Source of the DNA: Dehalococcoidia bacterium
Lineage (GTDB): Bacteria; Chloroflexota; Dehalococcoidia; DSTF01; JACRBR01
Assembly: GCA_021462855.1 (NCBI GenBank)
Contig: JAJTXQ010000049.1
Location: 240,219 to 304,218, forward strand
Length of the DNA stretch: 64,000 nucleotides
Direction of reading: 5' to 3'
Under the pieces are notes generated by a model. It worked only from the letters and a program-made list of their open reading frames with translations, did not search any database and was not told the origin of the DNA. The translations under genes were made by a program, and so were the position numbers. Of the stretch, positions 16,034 through 24,873 are shown piece after piece. How positions within the stretch are numbered: the first letter of the stretch is position 1; every line of letters starts with the position of its first letter.

Positions 16034-17287
16034 ATGACATCGACACACGAGGGCGCGCCGGCGCCCGGGCTGCTGTACAACCCGTTCGACGTCGCATTTC
16101 GCGGCGACCCGTACCCGGTATACAAGCGGATGCGGGATGAGGCGCCCGCGTACCTGACCCCGCTCGGGTTCGTGATGCTCAGCCGGTATGCGGACTGCGT
16201 CGCGCTGCTGCGGCACCCGCTTGCGAGCAGCGATGCGACGAAGTCCGACGCGTTCGCCGCCGAGATGCGGCGGCAGGGCCGTGACCCGGTGGAGGCGGCG
16301 GCCGAGGCCCGGCGGCCGTTCCTGTTCATGGACCCGCCGGACCACACGCGCCTCCGCGGACTGGTCAGCAAGGCGTTCACGCCGCGCGTCATCGAAGGGC
16401 TGCGCCCGCGGATCGCGGCGATCGTCGACGAGCTGCTCGCGGCTTCGGCGCGCGAGGGCTCCATCGAGGTGATCGAGGATCTGGCGTACCCGCTGCCAGT
16501 GCGCATCATCTCGGAGATGCTCGGGGTGCCGGCGGAGGACCACGGCAAGTTCACCGCCTGGTCCCGGGTGATGGCGCGCAACCTCGACCCTGACGCGTTC
16601 GTCTCACCGGAGGAGTCGGAGCGGCGGCTGGCGGCCGTCGGCGCATTCTCGGAATACGTCGCCGGGATGATTGCGAAGCGGCGCGCCGACCCGGGCGACG
16701 ACCTTGTCAGCGGGCTGATCGCGGCGGAGGACGAGGGCGCGAAGCTCACCGAGGTGGAGTTGATCTCCACGTGCATCCTGTTGCTGATCGCGGGCCACGA
16801 GACGACGGTCAGCCTGATCGGCAACGGCACGCTGGCGCTGCTGCGGCATCCCGACCAGCTGGCGCTGCTGCGGGACGACCCGCTGCTGATCAGGAGCGCG
16901 GTCGAGGAGTTGCTGCGCTACGACCCGCCGGTGCAGCTCACCGGCCGTAACGCGCTGGGGACGATCGAGCTCGAGAACGTGACGCTCGAGCGCGGCCAGC
17001 AGGCGGTCGTCCTGCTCGGCTCGGCGAACCGCGACGAGCGCCAGTTCGCCGGCGCCGAGGGTCTCGACATCCGGCGCGAGGACAACCGGCATGTCGCGTT
17101 CGGCATGGGGGTCCACTTCTGTCTTGGCGCGCCCCTGGCGCGCGTCGAGGGCGCGATCGCAATCGGTGCGCTGGCGTCGCGGCTCGTGCGCCCCGAACTC
17201 GCGGGCCCGCCGGTGTACAAGGAGAACATCACGCTGCGGGGGCTCGCTTCGCTGCCGGTGTCGTTCGGGGCCGTGCTGCCAGCCTAG
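16034..17287 (+). CDS. Cytochrome P450
   Basis: A 417-residue soluble bacterial P450 monooxygenase. All landmarks are present: I-helix oxygen-activation motif AGHETT (253-258), ExxR motif EELLR (Glu292-Arg295), and heme-binding loop FGMGVHFCLGAPLAR with the thiolate ligand Cys363. The C-helix segment FMDPPDHTRLRGLVSKAFTP is typical of the large CYP107/CYP125-like bacterial group. The ATG at 16034 follows GGGGAGGATCGCC. No ferredoxin or reductase is adjacent. Its TAG stop codon shares the palindrome CTAG with the stop of the convergent PPOX-family gene. Substrate unknown. Confidence 0.95.
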   Translation: MTSTHEGAPAPGLLYNPFDVAFRGDPYPVYKRMRDEAPAYLTPLGFVMLSRYADCVALLRHPLASSDATKSDAFAAEMRRQGRDPVEAAAEARRPFLFMDPPDHTRLRGLVSKAFTPRVIEGLRPRIAAIVDELLAASAREGSIEVIEDLAYPLPVRIISEMLGVPAEDHGKFTAWSRVMARNLDPDAFVSPEESERRLAAVGAFSEYVAGMIAKRRADPGDDLVSGLIAAEDEGAKLTEVELISTCILLLIAGHETTVSLIGNGTLALLRHPDQLALLRDDPLLIRSAVEELLRYDPPVQLTGRNALGTIELENVTLERGQQAVVLLGSANRDERQFAGAEGLDIRREDNRHVAFGMGVHFCLGAPLARVEGAIAIGALASRLVRPELAGPPVYKENITLRGLASLPVSFGAVLPA

Positions 17288-17766
17288 CCGAACGTGATGC
17301 GCGTGGCGCTGTTCACGAAATCGGCCTCGCGCCAGAGCAGCGCGCGGTCGGCGACGAAGCGGTACAGCGGATCACTCTCGGACGGCCGTAACCCGTACTT
17401 CGCCTCGTACGCGTCGAGCACGTCGGACATCGCGCGCGGATGCGCCCGTGCGACGCGCCCTTCGAGGATCACGACGTCGTCGCCGCTCTCGAGGTGGACG
17501 ACGGCGTACGGGATCGCAGCGAGGTTGCGCGCCTTCACCGAGCGTGCGTCGGCGCCGAACCAGATCGCGTCGTCGTGCCACACGCCCCAGACCGGCGTCG
17601 CGTGCGCGCGGCCGTCGTCGCGGGCGGTGGCGATCCAGTAGTTGCGCGACGCCACGAGCTGCTCGCGCGCCCACTGCCAGGTGAGCGCCGCCGCGCCCGG
17701 CGCGCCGGTGATGCCGTAGCTCTCGGGCATGTGGGGGCGGTCGATGCGATGCGCGCGGTCGGTCAA
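17284..17766 (-). CDS. Pyridoxamine 5'-phosphate oxidase-like (PPOX) family protein
   Basis: A split-barrel flavin- or F420-binding protein of about 160 residues. Typical family features are NYWIATARDDGRAHATPVWGVWHDDAIWFG (first strands) and ARNLAAIPYAVVHLESGDDVVILEGRV, followed by a C-terminal helix with YEAKYGLRPSESDPLYRF. I chose the TTG at 17766 because GGAGG precedes it by 4 bp; the internal ATG at 17730 (MPESYGITG) lacks a ribosome binding site but would keep the whole domain. It converges on the P450 gene with which it shares the CTAG stop palindrome. Members reduce or bind diverse substrates; the function is not predictable. Confidence 0.85.
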   Translation of the reverse strand: MTDRAHRIDRPHMPESYGITGAPGAAALTWQWAREQLVASRNYWIATARDDGRAHATPVWGVWHDDAIWFGADARSVKARNLAAIPYAVVHLESGDDVVILEGRVARAHPRAMSDVLDAYEAKYGLRPSESDPLYRFVADRALLWREADFVNSATRITFG

Positions 17767-17875
17767 GCGTCCTCCGGCGGTTGGAAGGGCATCGTAGCGC
17801 AGATCGCCGCGCATTGACCGCGGCCGGTGCGCGGGGATACGATCGGGCTTCCTGCCTGGGGAGGAGGAAACCAGC

Positions 17876-19042
17876 GTGCGATTCTTCAGCTTCCATCTCG
17901 CGCCGTACCCTGCGTTGCCGGCGGACTACGAAGGCCCGGCGTGGGTGACGTGCCCGAACGAACTCTTCGATCCGGCGATCGGCGCCGAAGTCTACAACCG
18001 CTACCTCGATGAGCTGGTCTACGCCGAGGAACTCGGGTTCGACGGCGTGTGCGTGAACGAGCATCACCAGAACGCGTACGGCATCATGCCGTCGCCGAAC
18101 CTGATGGCCGCGATCCTCGCGCGGCAGACGGCGCGCGTGAAGATCGCGATCGTCGGCAACGCGCTGCCGCTGTACGACCCGCCGACGCGCGTCGCGGAGG
18201 AGTTCGCGATGATCGACAACATCTCCCGCGGCCGGTTGATCGCGGGGTTCGTCGTCGGCGGCGGGCCGGAGTACTACTCGTTCTCGATCAACCCGGCGCA
18301 TGCCCGCGAGCGGTTCCAGGAAGCGCACGACATCATCATCAAGGCGTGGACGGAGCCGGGGCCGCAGGAGTACATCGGCAAGCACTACAAGTTGCGCTTC
18401 CTGAACACGTGGCCGCGGCCGTACCAGCAGCCGCACCCGGAGGTGTGGATCCCCGGCGCGGGGTCGCTGGAGACGATGGAGTTCGTCGCGAAGCACCGCT
18501 ACGCGTACATGGGCATCCCGTACTTCCACATGGACGTGTTCGACCGCAGCTTCCGCATGTTCCGCGAGGCGTGCGAGCGGGAGGGCTACCAGTACGACCC
18601 GAAGCAGGCGGGCTGGCTCGCGCCGATCTACGTCGCCGAGACCGACGAAGAGGCGCGCCGGCAGTACGAGGAGCACTGGTGGTACTTCACGAAGCGGCTC
18701 CTGCCCGGGATCAACATCAATCCGCCGGGCTACACATCGTTGCGGTCGATGGAGAACATCATGAAGGGCGTCGGGTCGTTCGCGCTGAGCCTGCGCGACT
18801 GGCAGGAGGTGGTTGACGGCGAGTACGCGATCGTCGGGTCGCCCTCGACCGTGCTCGAGAAGCTCGAGAGGAACCTCGCACGGCTCGGGACGGGGAACCT
18901 GCTCGGCCTGTTTCAGCTGGGGACGCTGCCGGCCGGCCTGACGCGGCGCAACCTCGAGCTGTTTGCGACGGAGGTCATGCCGAAGCTCCGCGCGCGCTTT
19001 CCCGATGGCAAGCCGATGCTCGAAGCGAGCGGTGTGGCATGA
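17876..19042 (+). CDS. LLM-class flavin-dependent oxidoreductase
   Basis: A 388-residue bacterial luciferase-like monooxygenase. The TIM-barrel signatures include YAEELGFDGVCVNEHHQNAYG (residues about 51-71), RVKIAIVGNALPLYDPPTRVAEEFAMIDNISRGRLIAGFVVG and the C-terminal YAIVGSPSTVLEKLERN. It starts with GTG after GAGGAGGAAA and is the first of three genes overlapping by 4 bp each, followed by two alpha/beta hydrolases. That order suggests oxidation of a carbon skeleton followed by hydrolysis of the product. Expansions of this family are a known trait of SAR202-type Chloroflexota. Substrate unknown. Confidence 0.92.
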   Translation: MRFFSFHLAPYPALPADYEGPAWVTCPNELFDPAIGAEVYNRYLDELVYAEELGFDGVCVNEHHQNAYGIMPSPNLMAAILARQTARVKIAIVGNALPLYDPPTRVAEEFAMIDNISRGRLIAGFVVGGGPEYYSFSINPAHARERFQEAHDIIIKAWTEPGPQEYIGKHYKLRFLNTWPRPYQQPHPEVWIPGAGSLETMEFVAKHRYAYMGIPYFHMDVFDRSFRMFREACEREGYQYDPKQAGWLAPIYVAETDEEARRQYEEHWWYFTKRLLPGININPPGYTSLRSMENIMKGVGSFALSLRDWQEVVDGEYAIVGSPSTVLEKLERNLARLGTGNLLGLFQLGTLPAGLTRRNLELFATEVMPKLRARFPDGKPMLEASGVA

Positions 19043-19857
19043 CGACGACGATGCTCGCCGCCGATTACATCGATACGCACGTTGGGAAGGCGGAGGTCCG
19101 GCGCGGCGGCGCGGGGGCGCCGCTCGTCTACCTGCACTCGGCGTCGGGAGAAGGCGCCGGGCTGCCGTTCCTCGACGAGCTTGCGCGCGGGCATGACGTC
19201 ATCGCGCCGATGTTTCCGGGGTTCGGTGCGTCGGAGGGCATCGAACAGATCGATGACATGGAGGACGCCGTCTTCCACCTCCTCGACCTGTTCGAGCGGC
19301 TCGGGCTCGAAGCGCCTGCCGTCGCCGGCATGTCGCTCGGCGGCTGGATGGCCGCGGAGATCGCGACGCGCTACCCGGAACGCGTGTCGCAGCTCGTGCT
19401 GATCAACGCGGCGGGACTGTACATCAAGGGCGCGGAGATCAAGGACATCTTCGGCCGGTCGCCAGGTGAGATGGCGCGCGACATGTTCGCCGACCTGCGG
19501 CACCCGATGGCGGCGATGATGCTCGAGCTGGACCGCATGGTGCGCGAGGGTGGGTCGCGTTTCGTGCTGCCGTTCGAGGCGATGAAGCCGCAACTCCAGA
19601 CGATGGCGGCGACGGCGCGGCTCGGCTGGGACCCGTACCTGCACAACCCGAAGCTGCGGAAACGGCTTCATCGCATCACCGCGCCGACGCTGGTCGTGCG
19701 GGCGGCGCAAGACACGCTGATCCCGGCCGCGCACGCCGAGACGTATGCGCGCGAAATCCCGGGCGCGCGGCTGGCCGAGTTGCCGGACGCGGCGCATCTC
19801 GCCGCGATCGAGCGGCCGGCCGAGCTGGCGGCGCTGATCGCGCGATTCCTGGCATGA
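19039..19857 (+). CDS. Alpha/beta hydrolase
   Basis: A 272-residue alpha/beta hydrolase-fold enzyme. The oxyanion region reads PLVYLHSASGEG, the nucleophile elbow is AGMSLGGWMA (Ser near residue 97), the acid is in VVRAAQDTLIP and the catalytic His in ELPDAAHLAAIERP. It is most similar in layout to meta-cleavage-product hydrolases and other C-C or ester hydrolases. Its ATG overlaps the LLM oxidoreductase stop codon and its stop overlaps the next start (ATGA both times), so the three proteins should be made together and probably act in sequence on one substrate. Confidence 0.9.
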   Translation: MTTTMLAADYIDTHVGKAEVRRGGAGAPLVYLHSASGEGAGLPFLDELARGHDVIAPMFPGFGASEGIEQIDDMEDAVFHLLDLFERLGLEAPAVAGMSLGGWMAAEIATRYPERVSQLVLINAAGLYIKGAEIKDIFGRSPGEMARDMFADLRHPMAAMMLELDRMVREGGSRFVLPFEAMKPQLQTMAATARLGWDPYLHNPKLRKRLHRITAPTLVVRAAQDTLIPAAHAETYAREIPGARLAELPDAAHLAAIERPAELAALIARFLA

Positions 19858-20816
19858 TTTCGGCGGACGACCTGCGGCCCGCCGCGCCGCCCGAGGTGCA
19901 GGCGGTGATGCAGCAGCTGCGCGCCGCGCGGCAGGGCGGCGCGGGCCGCGCGATAGACCCGCTGGCGATGCAGGCCGCGGACATGGCGAGCGCGGCGTGG
20001 TTCAACCACGGCGAGCCTGCGACGCCGGAAGCGCGCGAGGTCACGATCCCGGCCGGCGGTGGCGTGCGCGCGCTCGTGTTCGCGCCGGACGGCGGCGCGT
20101 CGCACGGGTCGCCGGTGCTGTTGTACATGCACGGCGGCGCGTTCATCGTCTGGAGCCCGGAGGTGTTGGCGGCGGTCACGCGGGCGATCGCGACGAAGTC
20201 CGGCGTGGTCGTCGTCAGCATCGACTACCGGCGGGCGCCACAGCACACGCATCCATCGGCGCTCGACGACACCGTCGCGGCGTACCGCTGGCTGCGCGAA
20301 CACGCCGCGGCCGTCGGCGGCGACCCGCGACGGGTTGCCATCGGCGGCGATTCGGCGGGGGCGATGCTCGCCGCGGGAGCGGTCCACCGCCTGCGCGACG
20401 AGGGCGGCGTGCCGCCGGAGGCGATGGTGCTCATCTGCGCGTGGCTCGACATGGCGATGGACTCGCCGTCGTTTCGCGCGCTCGGGCCGGACGACCCGCT
20501 GATCGACGACACGATCATGCGGTTCGCGCGGTCGTGCTACGCACCGGACCCGGCGTCCTGGGCGCACCCGTACGTCAGTCCGCTGCTTGGCGACGTGTCG
20601 TCGCTCCCGCCGGCGTGTGTCGTCGCGGCGGGCCTGGACCCGTTGTTCGACGAGGCGCGCATGTTCGCCGGAAGGATGCGCGCCGCCGGGCGGGTCGTCG
20701 CGCTGCACGAGCACGCGGGCATGCTGCACGACTTCGTGCTGTTTCCGACGATCGAGCGGCGGCATCGTGCTACGGATCAAATCGCCGCGTTCCTGCGCGA
20801 GCATCTCGCTGGTTGA
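19854..20816 (+). CDS. Alpha/beta hydrolase fold-3 esterase (HSL family)
   Basis: A 320-residue hormone-sensitive-lipase-type esterase. HGGAFIVWSPE carries the HGGG-like oxyanion motif (about residues 91-94), GDSAGAMLA the nucleophilic serine (about 165), and the C-terminal part provides the acid (AGLDPLFDEA) and histidine (HAGMLHDF). The start ATG overlaps the previous gene by 4 bp. It probably hydrolyses an ester formed or released by the LLM monooxygenase, which is an inference from operon position. The next gene has its own promoter starting 8 bp after the stop codon. Confidence 0.92.
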   Translation: MISADDLRPAAPPEVQAVMQQLRAARQGGAGRAIDPLAMQAADMASAAWFNHGEPATPEAREVTIPAGGGVRALVFAPDGGASHGSPVLLYMHGGAFIVWSPEVLAAVTRAIATKSGVVVVSIDYRRAPQHTHPSALDDTVAAYRWLREHAAAVGGDPRRVAIGGDSAGAMLAAGAVHRLRDEGGVPPEAMVLICAWLDMAMDSPSFRALGPDDPLIDDTIMRFARSCYAPDPASWAHPYVSPLLGDVSSLPPACVVAAGLDPLFDEARMFAGRMRAAGRVVALHEHAGMLHDFVLFPTIERRHRATDQIAAFLREHLAG

Positions 20817-20823
20817 CGGAACG

Positions 20824-20852
20824 TTGACGCCGTGATCGGCGCTCCATAGACT
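20824..20852 (+). promoter_or_regulatory. Sigma70-type promoter giving an apparently leaderless mutase mRNA
   Basis: TTGACG (20824-20829), exactly 17 bp, TAGACT (20847-20852). The ATG of the mutase gene begins at 20858, six bases after the -10 box, where transcription would start. No ribosome binding site is present, consistent with a leaderless transcript. Confidence 0.75.
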
Positions 20853-20857
20853 GCGGC

Positions 20858-22480
20858 ATGACCACCGACAACAGGGAATCGCGAGCCGGCGAGCGCGATG
20901 TGCCGTTCGAAACATCGTCCGGCAAGCCGGTGAAGCTCGAGTACACGCCCGCCGACGCCGCCGGCCTCGATTACCTCGACGACCTGGGGTTTCCAGGCGA
21001 GTTTCCCTTCACGCGCGGCGTACAGCCGACGATGTACCGGGGCCGCTTCTGGACGATGCGCCAGTACGCCGGCTTCTCCGATGCCGAGGAGTCCAACCGC
21101 CGCTACAAATACCTGCTCTCGCAAGGCCAGACGGGCCTGTCGGTCGCGTTCGACCTGCCGACGCAGATCGGCTACGACCCGGACGACGCGATGGCGGAGG
21201 GGGAGGTCGGCAAGGTCGGCGTGTCAATCGCCTCGATCGAGGACATGGAGACGCTGTTCCGCGACATTCCACTCGAGACGGTGACGACGTCGATGACGAT
21301 CAACGCCACGGCGTCGGTGCTGCTGGCGCTGTACGTCGCGGTGGCGAAGAAGCAGGGCGCTGACCTGTCAAAGGTCGGCGGGACGACGCAGAACGACATC
21401 CTCAAGGAGTATATCGCGCGGGGGACGTACATCTTCCCGCCGCGGCCGTCGCTGCGGCTGATCACGGACATCTTCGCGTGGTGCAACGAGAACCTGCCGC
21501 AATGGAACACGATCAGCATCAGCGGCTACCACATGCGCGAAGCGGGGTGCACGGCGGCGCAGGAAGTCGGTTTCACGATCGCCGACGCGATCCAGTACAC
21601 CCAGGCGGCGCTGGATCGCGGCCTGAAGATCGATGACTTCGCGCCGCGGCTGGCGTTCTTCTTCGCCTGCCACAGCAACTTCCTCGAGGAGATCGCGAAG
21701 TTCCGCGCGGCGCGGCGGATGTGGGCGCGCATCGTGAAGGAGCGGTTCGGCGCGAAGGATCCGCGATCGATGATGTTGCGCTTCCACACGCAGACGGGCG
21801 GCGCGACGCTGACGGCGCAACAGCCGGTGAACAACCTCGTCCGCACGGCGCTGCAAGGCCTGTCGGCGGTGCTCGGCGGCACGCAGTCGCTGCACACCAA
21901 CAGCTACGACGAGGCGCTGTCATTGCCGAGCCAGCACGCGGCGGAGCTGGCGCTGCGCACGCAACAGATCATCGCGTACGAGAGCGGCGTCGGCGATACG
22001 ATCGACCCGCTGGCGGGCTCGTGGTACATCGAGAGCCTCACCGACCAGGTCGAGGCTGAAGCGATGGAGTATGTGCGCCGGATCGACGACATGGGTGGCG
22101 CGCTCGCAGCGGTCGAGACAGGTTTCCAGGCGAACGAGATCCACGAAAACGCGTTCCGCATTCAGCGCGATATCGAGGCGCGGCGCAAGATCGTCGTCGG
22201 CGTCAACGAGTTCGTCGATGACGAACCGCCGCCGGAGGGCCTGCACAAGCACGACATCGAAGTCGGGAGGCGGCGCGCCGAGCAGATGCGGCGCATTCGC
22301 GCCGGCCGCGACGCATCCGCGGCGGAGGCATCGATGCGCCGGCTGGACGATGCCGCGCGGGGCGCCGACAACATGATGCCGCTGATCATCGAGGCGGTGG
22401 AGAACTACGTGACACTCGGCGAAATCTGCGCGCGACTGCGCGGGGTCTGGGGCGAGCAGTGGGAGAAGGCCGGGCTGTAG
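20858..22480 (+). CDS. Methylmalonyl-CoA mutase-type large subunit
   Basis: A 540-residue acyl-CoA mutase catalytic subunit that would interconvert (R)-methylmalonyl-CoA and succinyl-CoA with adenosylcobalamin. The substrate barrel is complete: [20 protein letters not shown] (residues about 55-74), [31 protein letters not shown], and [15 protein letters not shown] near 350. The C-terminal B12-binding domain of single-chain mutases is absent, so a separate small subunit must exist, and it is not in this window. A related substrate such as ethylmalonyl-CoA cannot be excluded from sequence inspection, although known ethylmalonyl-CoA mutases are longer single chains. It appears to be transcribed leaderless from its own promoter. 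Confidence 0.9.
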   Translation: MTTDNRESRAGERDVPFETSSGKPVKLEYTPADAAGLDYLDDLGFPGEFPFTRGVQPTMYRGRFWTMRQYAGFSDAEESNRRYKYLLSQGQTGLSVAFDLPTQIGYDPDDAMAEGEVGKVGVSIASIEDMETLFRDIPLETVTTSMTINATASVLLALYVAVAKKQGADLSKVGGTTQNDILKEYIARGTYIFPPRPSLRLITDIFAWCNENLPQWNTISISGYHMREAGCTAAQEVGFTIADAIQYTQAALDRGLKIDDFAPRLAFFFACHSNFLEEIAKFRAARRMWARIVKERFGAKDPRSMMLRFHTQTGGATLTAQQPVNNLVRTALQGLSAVLGGTQSLHTNSYDEALSLPSQHAAELALRTQQIIAYESGVGDTIDPLAGSWYIESLTDQVEAEAMEYVRRIDDMGGALAAVETGFQANEIHENAFRIQRDIEARRKIVVGVNEFVDDEPPPEGLHKHDIEVGRRRAEQMRRIRAGRDASAAEASMRRLDDAARGADNMMPLIIEAVENYVTLGEICARLRGVWGEQWEKAGL

Positions 22481-22539
22481 ACGGCCCCCTTCATCATCGC
22501 CAGCCTTCGAGGTCGACCAGAGGCGCCAGGTGGTGTAGC

Positions 22540-22572
22540 AAAAAAAGGGACGGGGTGTGCGCTCCCCGTCCC
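22540..22572 (-). terminator. Intrinsic terminator of the CAP-domain gene
   Basis: On the minus strand, GGGACGGGG and CCCCGTCCC form a 9-bp stem with an 8-nt loop, followed by seven T residues (complement of 22540-22546). It also separates the convergent mutase gene. Confidence 0.9.
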
Positions 22573-22595
22573 TTCGTTCATCGGCCCACCCGCCT

Positions 22596-23642
22596 TCAGT
22601 GGGTGATGGTGATGGTCGTGCCGTTGCTGGACCCGTCGGGATCGTGGTTCAGCGGCGCGGCGTAGGGACGCGTCGGGGACGTCACGCTCGTCACGGAGAA
22701 CTTCACGGACGGCCCCGACGAGAACTGCGGCGACCAGATGATGCAATAGCCGACGCTGTTCGTCGTGCAGGACGCGTACTTCACCCCGTACCACTTGCCC
22801 TTGACCGCCGCGCCGGCGACCGGGCGTTCCGCGGCATCGTGCACCCACACGGCGATCACGGCGCGCCACCGGGAGCCGCCGGCGGCCGTGGCGCCGTCGA
22901 TGTCGCTGACGTGCGCGCTGGTGCCGGATGGCGCGGTCGCGGTGGCCGTCGGCGCCGCGGGCGCCGCCGTGCGGGTCGGCGTTGGCGGCACGGCGGTGCG
23001 TGTCGGCGTTGGCGGCACGGCCGTGCGCGTGGGCGTGGCGGTCGCGGTGCGCGTGGGTGTGGACGTGCGCGTCGGCGTGCTCGTCGCGGGCGTGCCCGAA
23101 GGCCAGCCGTCGGAGACGCTGCCGAACTCGTTCGTCCAGTACCAGCCGTAGGGCGCGCCCGCGGCGTACGCCCGGCCGATGCCAATGGCGGTGTAGTTCG
23201 CGTTCAGCATGTTGTCGTTGTGCGCCGGGCTGTTCTTCCACTGGTTGAACGTCGCCAGTGCGCCGCTGTTGCCGGCCGCGATGTTCTCGCCGATCCAGGC
23301 GTTGTAGCCGTAGCCGCAGTCGCGGATGCGCTGGGACCACGAGCGGGTCAGATCATCGTGCGCGAAGTACCGGTTCGTCGCCATGTCCTGCGACTTCCAC
23401 TGCGCCGCCTTCGACAGCGTGTGCGAAGGCGCCAGCGAACCCCGCCCGTTCTGCGCGCGATAGTCGTTGATGAGCTGCAAGAAATACAGCTCCTCAGTAT
23501 CGAGCGCCGGGTCGACGGTGCAGTCGCCTGCCGCCAAGCCCTGAGTCGTCATGCCGGCGCGCCCGATGGAGACGGCGCCGGCGATGAGCAGCGCGGCCAG
23601 CGCGATGGGCGCGGCCACGCGAAGTGCGCGTGAACGAATCAT
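22596..23642 (-). CDS. Secreted CAP/SCP-domain protein with Thr/Pro-rich linker
   Basis: A 348-residue exported protein. A signal peptide (about 1-30) is followed by a CAP domain (about 48-175) with ELYFLQLINDYRAQNG, the active-region histidines in YFAHDDL and SPAHNDNMLNANYTAIGIG, and YWTNEFG. A linker of TPTRTA/VPPTPTRT repeats (about 181-238) leads to a C-terminal beta-rich domain (about 240-348) with two Cys (CTTNSVGYC) resembling extracellular Ig-like modules. Bacterial CAP proteins are extracellular, with unknown or peptidase-like roles. The minus-strand gene has a strong intrinsic terminator and no operon partner. Confidence 0.9.
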   Translation of the reverse strand: MIRSRALRVAAPIALAALLIAGAVSIGRAGMTTQGLAAGDCTVDPALDTEELYFLQLINDYRAQNGRGSLAPSHTLSKAAQWKSQDMATNRYFAHDDLTRSWSQRIRDCGYGYNAWIGENIAAGNSGALATFNQWKNSPAHNDNMLNANYTAIGIGRAYAAGAPYGWYWTNEFGSVSDGWPSGTPATSTPTRTSTPTRTATATPTRTAVPPTPTRTAVPPTPTRTAAPAAPTATATAPSGTSAHVSDIDGATAAGGSRWRAVIAVWVHDAAERPVAGAAVKGKWYGVKYASCTTNSVGYCIIWSPQFSSGPSVKFSVTSVTSPTRPYAAPLNHDPDGSSNGTTITITH

Positions 23643-23787
23643 GAGACCCCCAAACGTCCAATTCCCCGTAGCTCATGAATCGGACGTTGGAGCGACATCT
23701 GAACCGGGCCGGGCGAAGTTCCGCCTCGCGCGCGGCTGCGGTATACAGACGCATCCCCGCATCCGGACGTGAGGCAGGCAGGCGGGC

Positions 23788-24873
23788 GTGAAGATCGGCG
23801 GCAACTTCTTCGAGGACCTCGGGCCGGGGCAGACGCTCGTCAACCCGGTGCCGCGCACGATCACGCCCGGCGATGTCGCCATGTACATCGCGCTCTACGG
23901 CGACCGGAATCCCCTGTATTGCTCCGACGAGTTCGCGCGCAGCCTGGGATTTGAGCGTGCGCCGGTGGCTTCGCTGCTGGTATTCCACATCGTCTTTGGC
24001 CGGACCGTCGGCGAGATCTCGCTCAACTCGCCGGGAAACCTGGGATATGCCGACCTGCGGTTCCTGCGGCCCGTGTACACGGGCGACACGCTCCGCGCCG
24101 AGACCGAGACGCTGGGCTGGCGCGAGACATCGAAGGGCGACACCGGCGTGGTGTGGGTGCGGACCACGGGGCTGAACCAGCGCGGCGAGCCGGTGCTCCA
24201 GTTCTACCGCTGGGTGATGGTCAACAAGCGCGACCCGGGCACGCCGACCCACGCCGACGACGCGCCCGAGATGCCTTCGACGGCATCGCTGGAGGTGGTC
24301 TCGTTCCCGGCGATCGAGCGTTTCGACGCGCGCGCGACGGGCAGCACGACGGCGTGGGAGGACTACGCCGCGGGTCAGCGCATCGCGCATCCGCAGGGGA
24401 TCACGATCGAAGAAGCGGAGCACCAGATGGCGACGCGCCTGTACCAGAACAGCGCGCGCGTGCACTTCAATCAGCACCAGCAGCAGGCATCGCGTCACGG
24501 CCGGCGCATCGTATACGGCGGGCACGTGATCTCGACGGCCCACGCGCTGACGTTCGACGGACTCGAGAACGAGCTGGGGATCGCGGCGTGGAACGCCGGT
24601 TCGCACACCAACCCGACGTTCGCGGGCGATACGCTGTTCGCTTGGACCGACGTCCTCGAGCCGGTTGACCTCGGCCGGCCGGATATCGGCGCGCTGCGGC
24701 TGCGGCTGGTGGCGGTGAAGAACGTCGATCCGGGCGCCGAGCCCGTCGAACTCAAGGTGCGCGACGAGCAGAGCGGCCGCGAGCGATACCATCAGAACGT
24801 TGTGCTGGACCTCGATTTCGTCGCGCTCGTCCCGAAGCGCGCAGTCATCGCCGGACAGGAGGCGCGTACATGA
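23788..24873 (+). CDS. mch: Mesaconyl-CoA hydratase (MaoC-like, double hot-dog)
   Basis: A 361-residue two-domain MaoC-type hydratase matching mesaconyl-C1-CoA hydratase (beta-methylmalyl-CoA dehydratase), which interconverts mesaconyl-CoA and beta-methylmalyl-CoA. The N-terminal hot-dog carries ITPGDVAMYIALYGDRNPLYC (25-45) and the second RVHFNQHQQQASRHG and IVYGGHVISTAHAL. The order mch-mcd-mcl with 4-bp overlap to the next gene supports the assignment to the ethylmalonyl-CoA route rather than a generic enoyl-CoA hydratase. GTG start at 23788; a TATACA -10 box lies at 23742-23747, with a poor -35. Confidence 0.88.
   Translation: MKIGGNFFEDLGPGQTLVNPVPRTITPGDVAMYIALYGDRNPLYCSDEFARSLGFERAPVASLLVFHIVFGRTVGEISLNSPGNLGYADLRFLRPVYTGDTLRAETETLGWRETSKGDTGVVWVRTTGLNQRGEPVLQFYRWVMVNKRDPGTPTHADDAPEMPSTASLEVVSFPAIERFDARATGSTTAWEDYAAGQRIAHPQGITIEEAEHQMATRLYQNSARVHFNQHQQQASRHGRRIVYGGHVISTAHALTFDGLENELGIAAWNAGSHTNPTFAGDTLFAWTDVLEPVDLGRPDIGALRLRLVAVKNVDPGAEPVELKVRDEQSGRERYHQNVVLDLDFVALVPKRAVIAGQEART

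Noticed and set aside
22926..23101. Repetitive block as a CRISPR or tandem-repeat locus
   Set aside because: It encodes the in-frame Thr/Pro linker of the CAP protein; repeats have no constant spacers.
23652..23687. ACGTCC...GGACGT inverted repeat between the CAP and mch genes
   Set aside because: The arms are short with a loop of more than 20 bases and no promoter alignment that would make a convincing operator.
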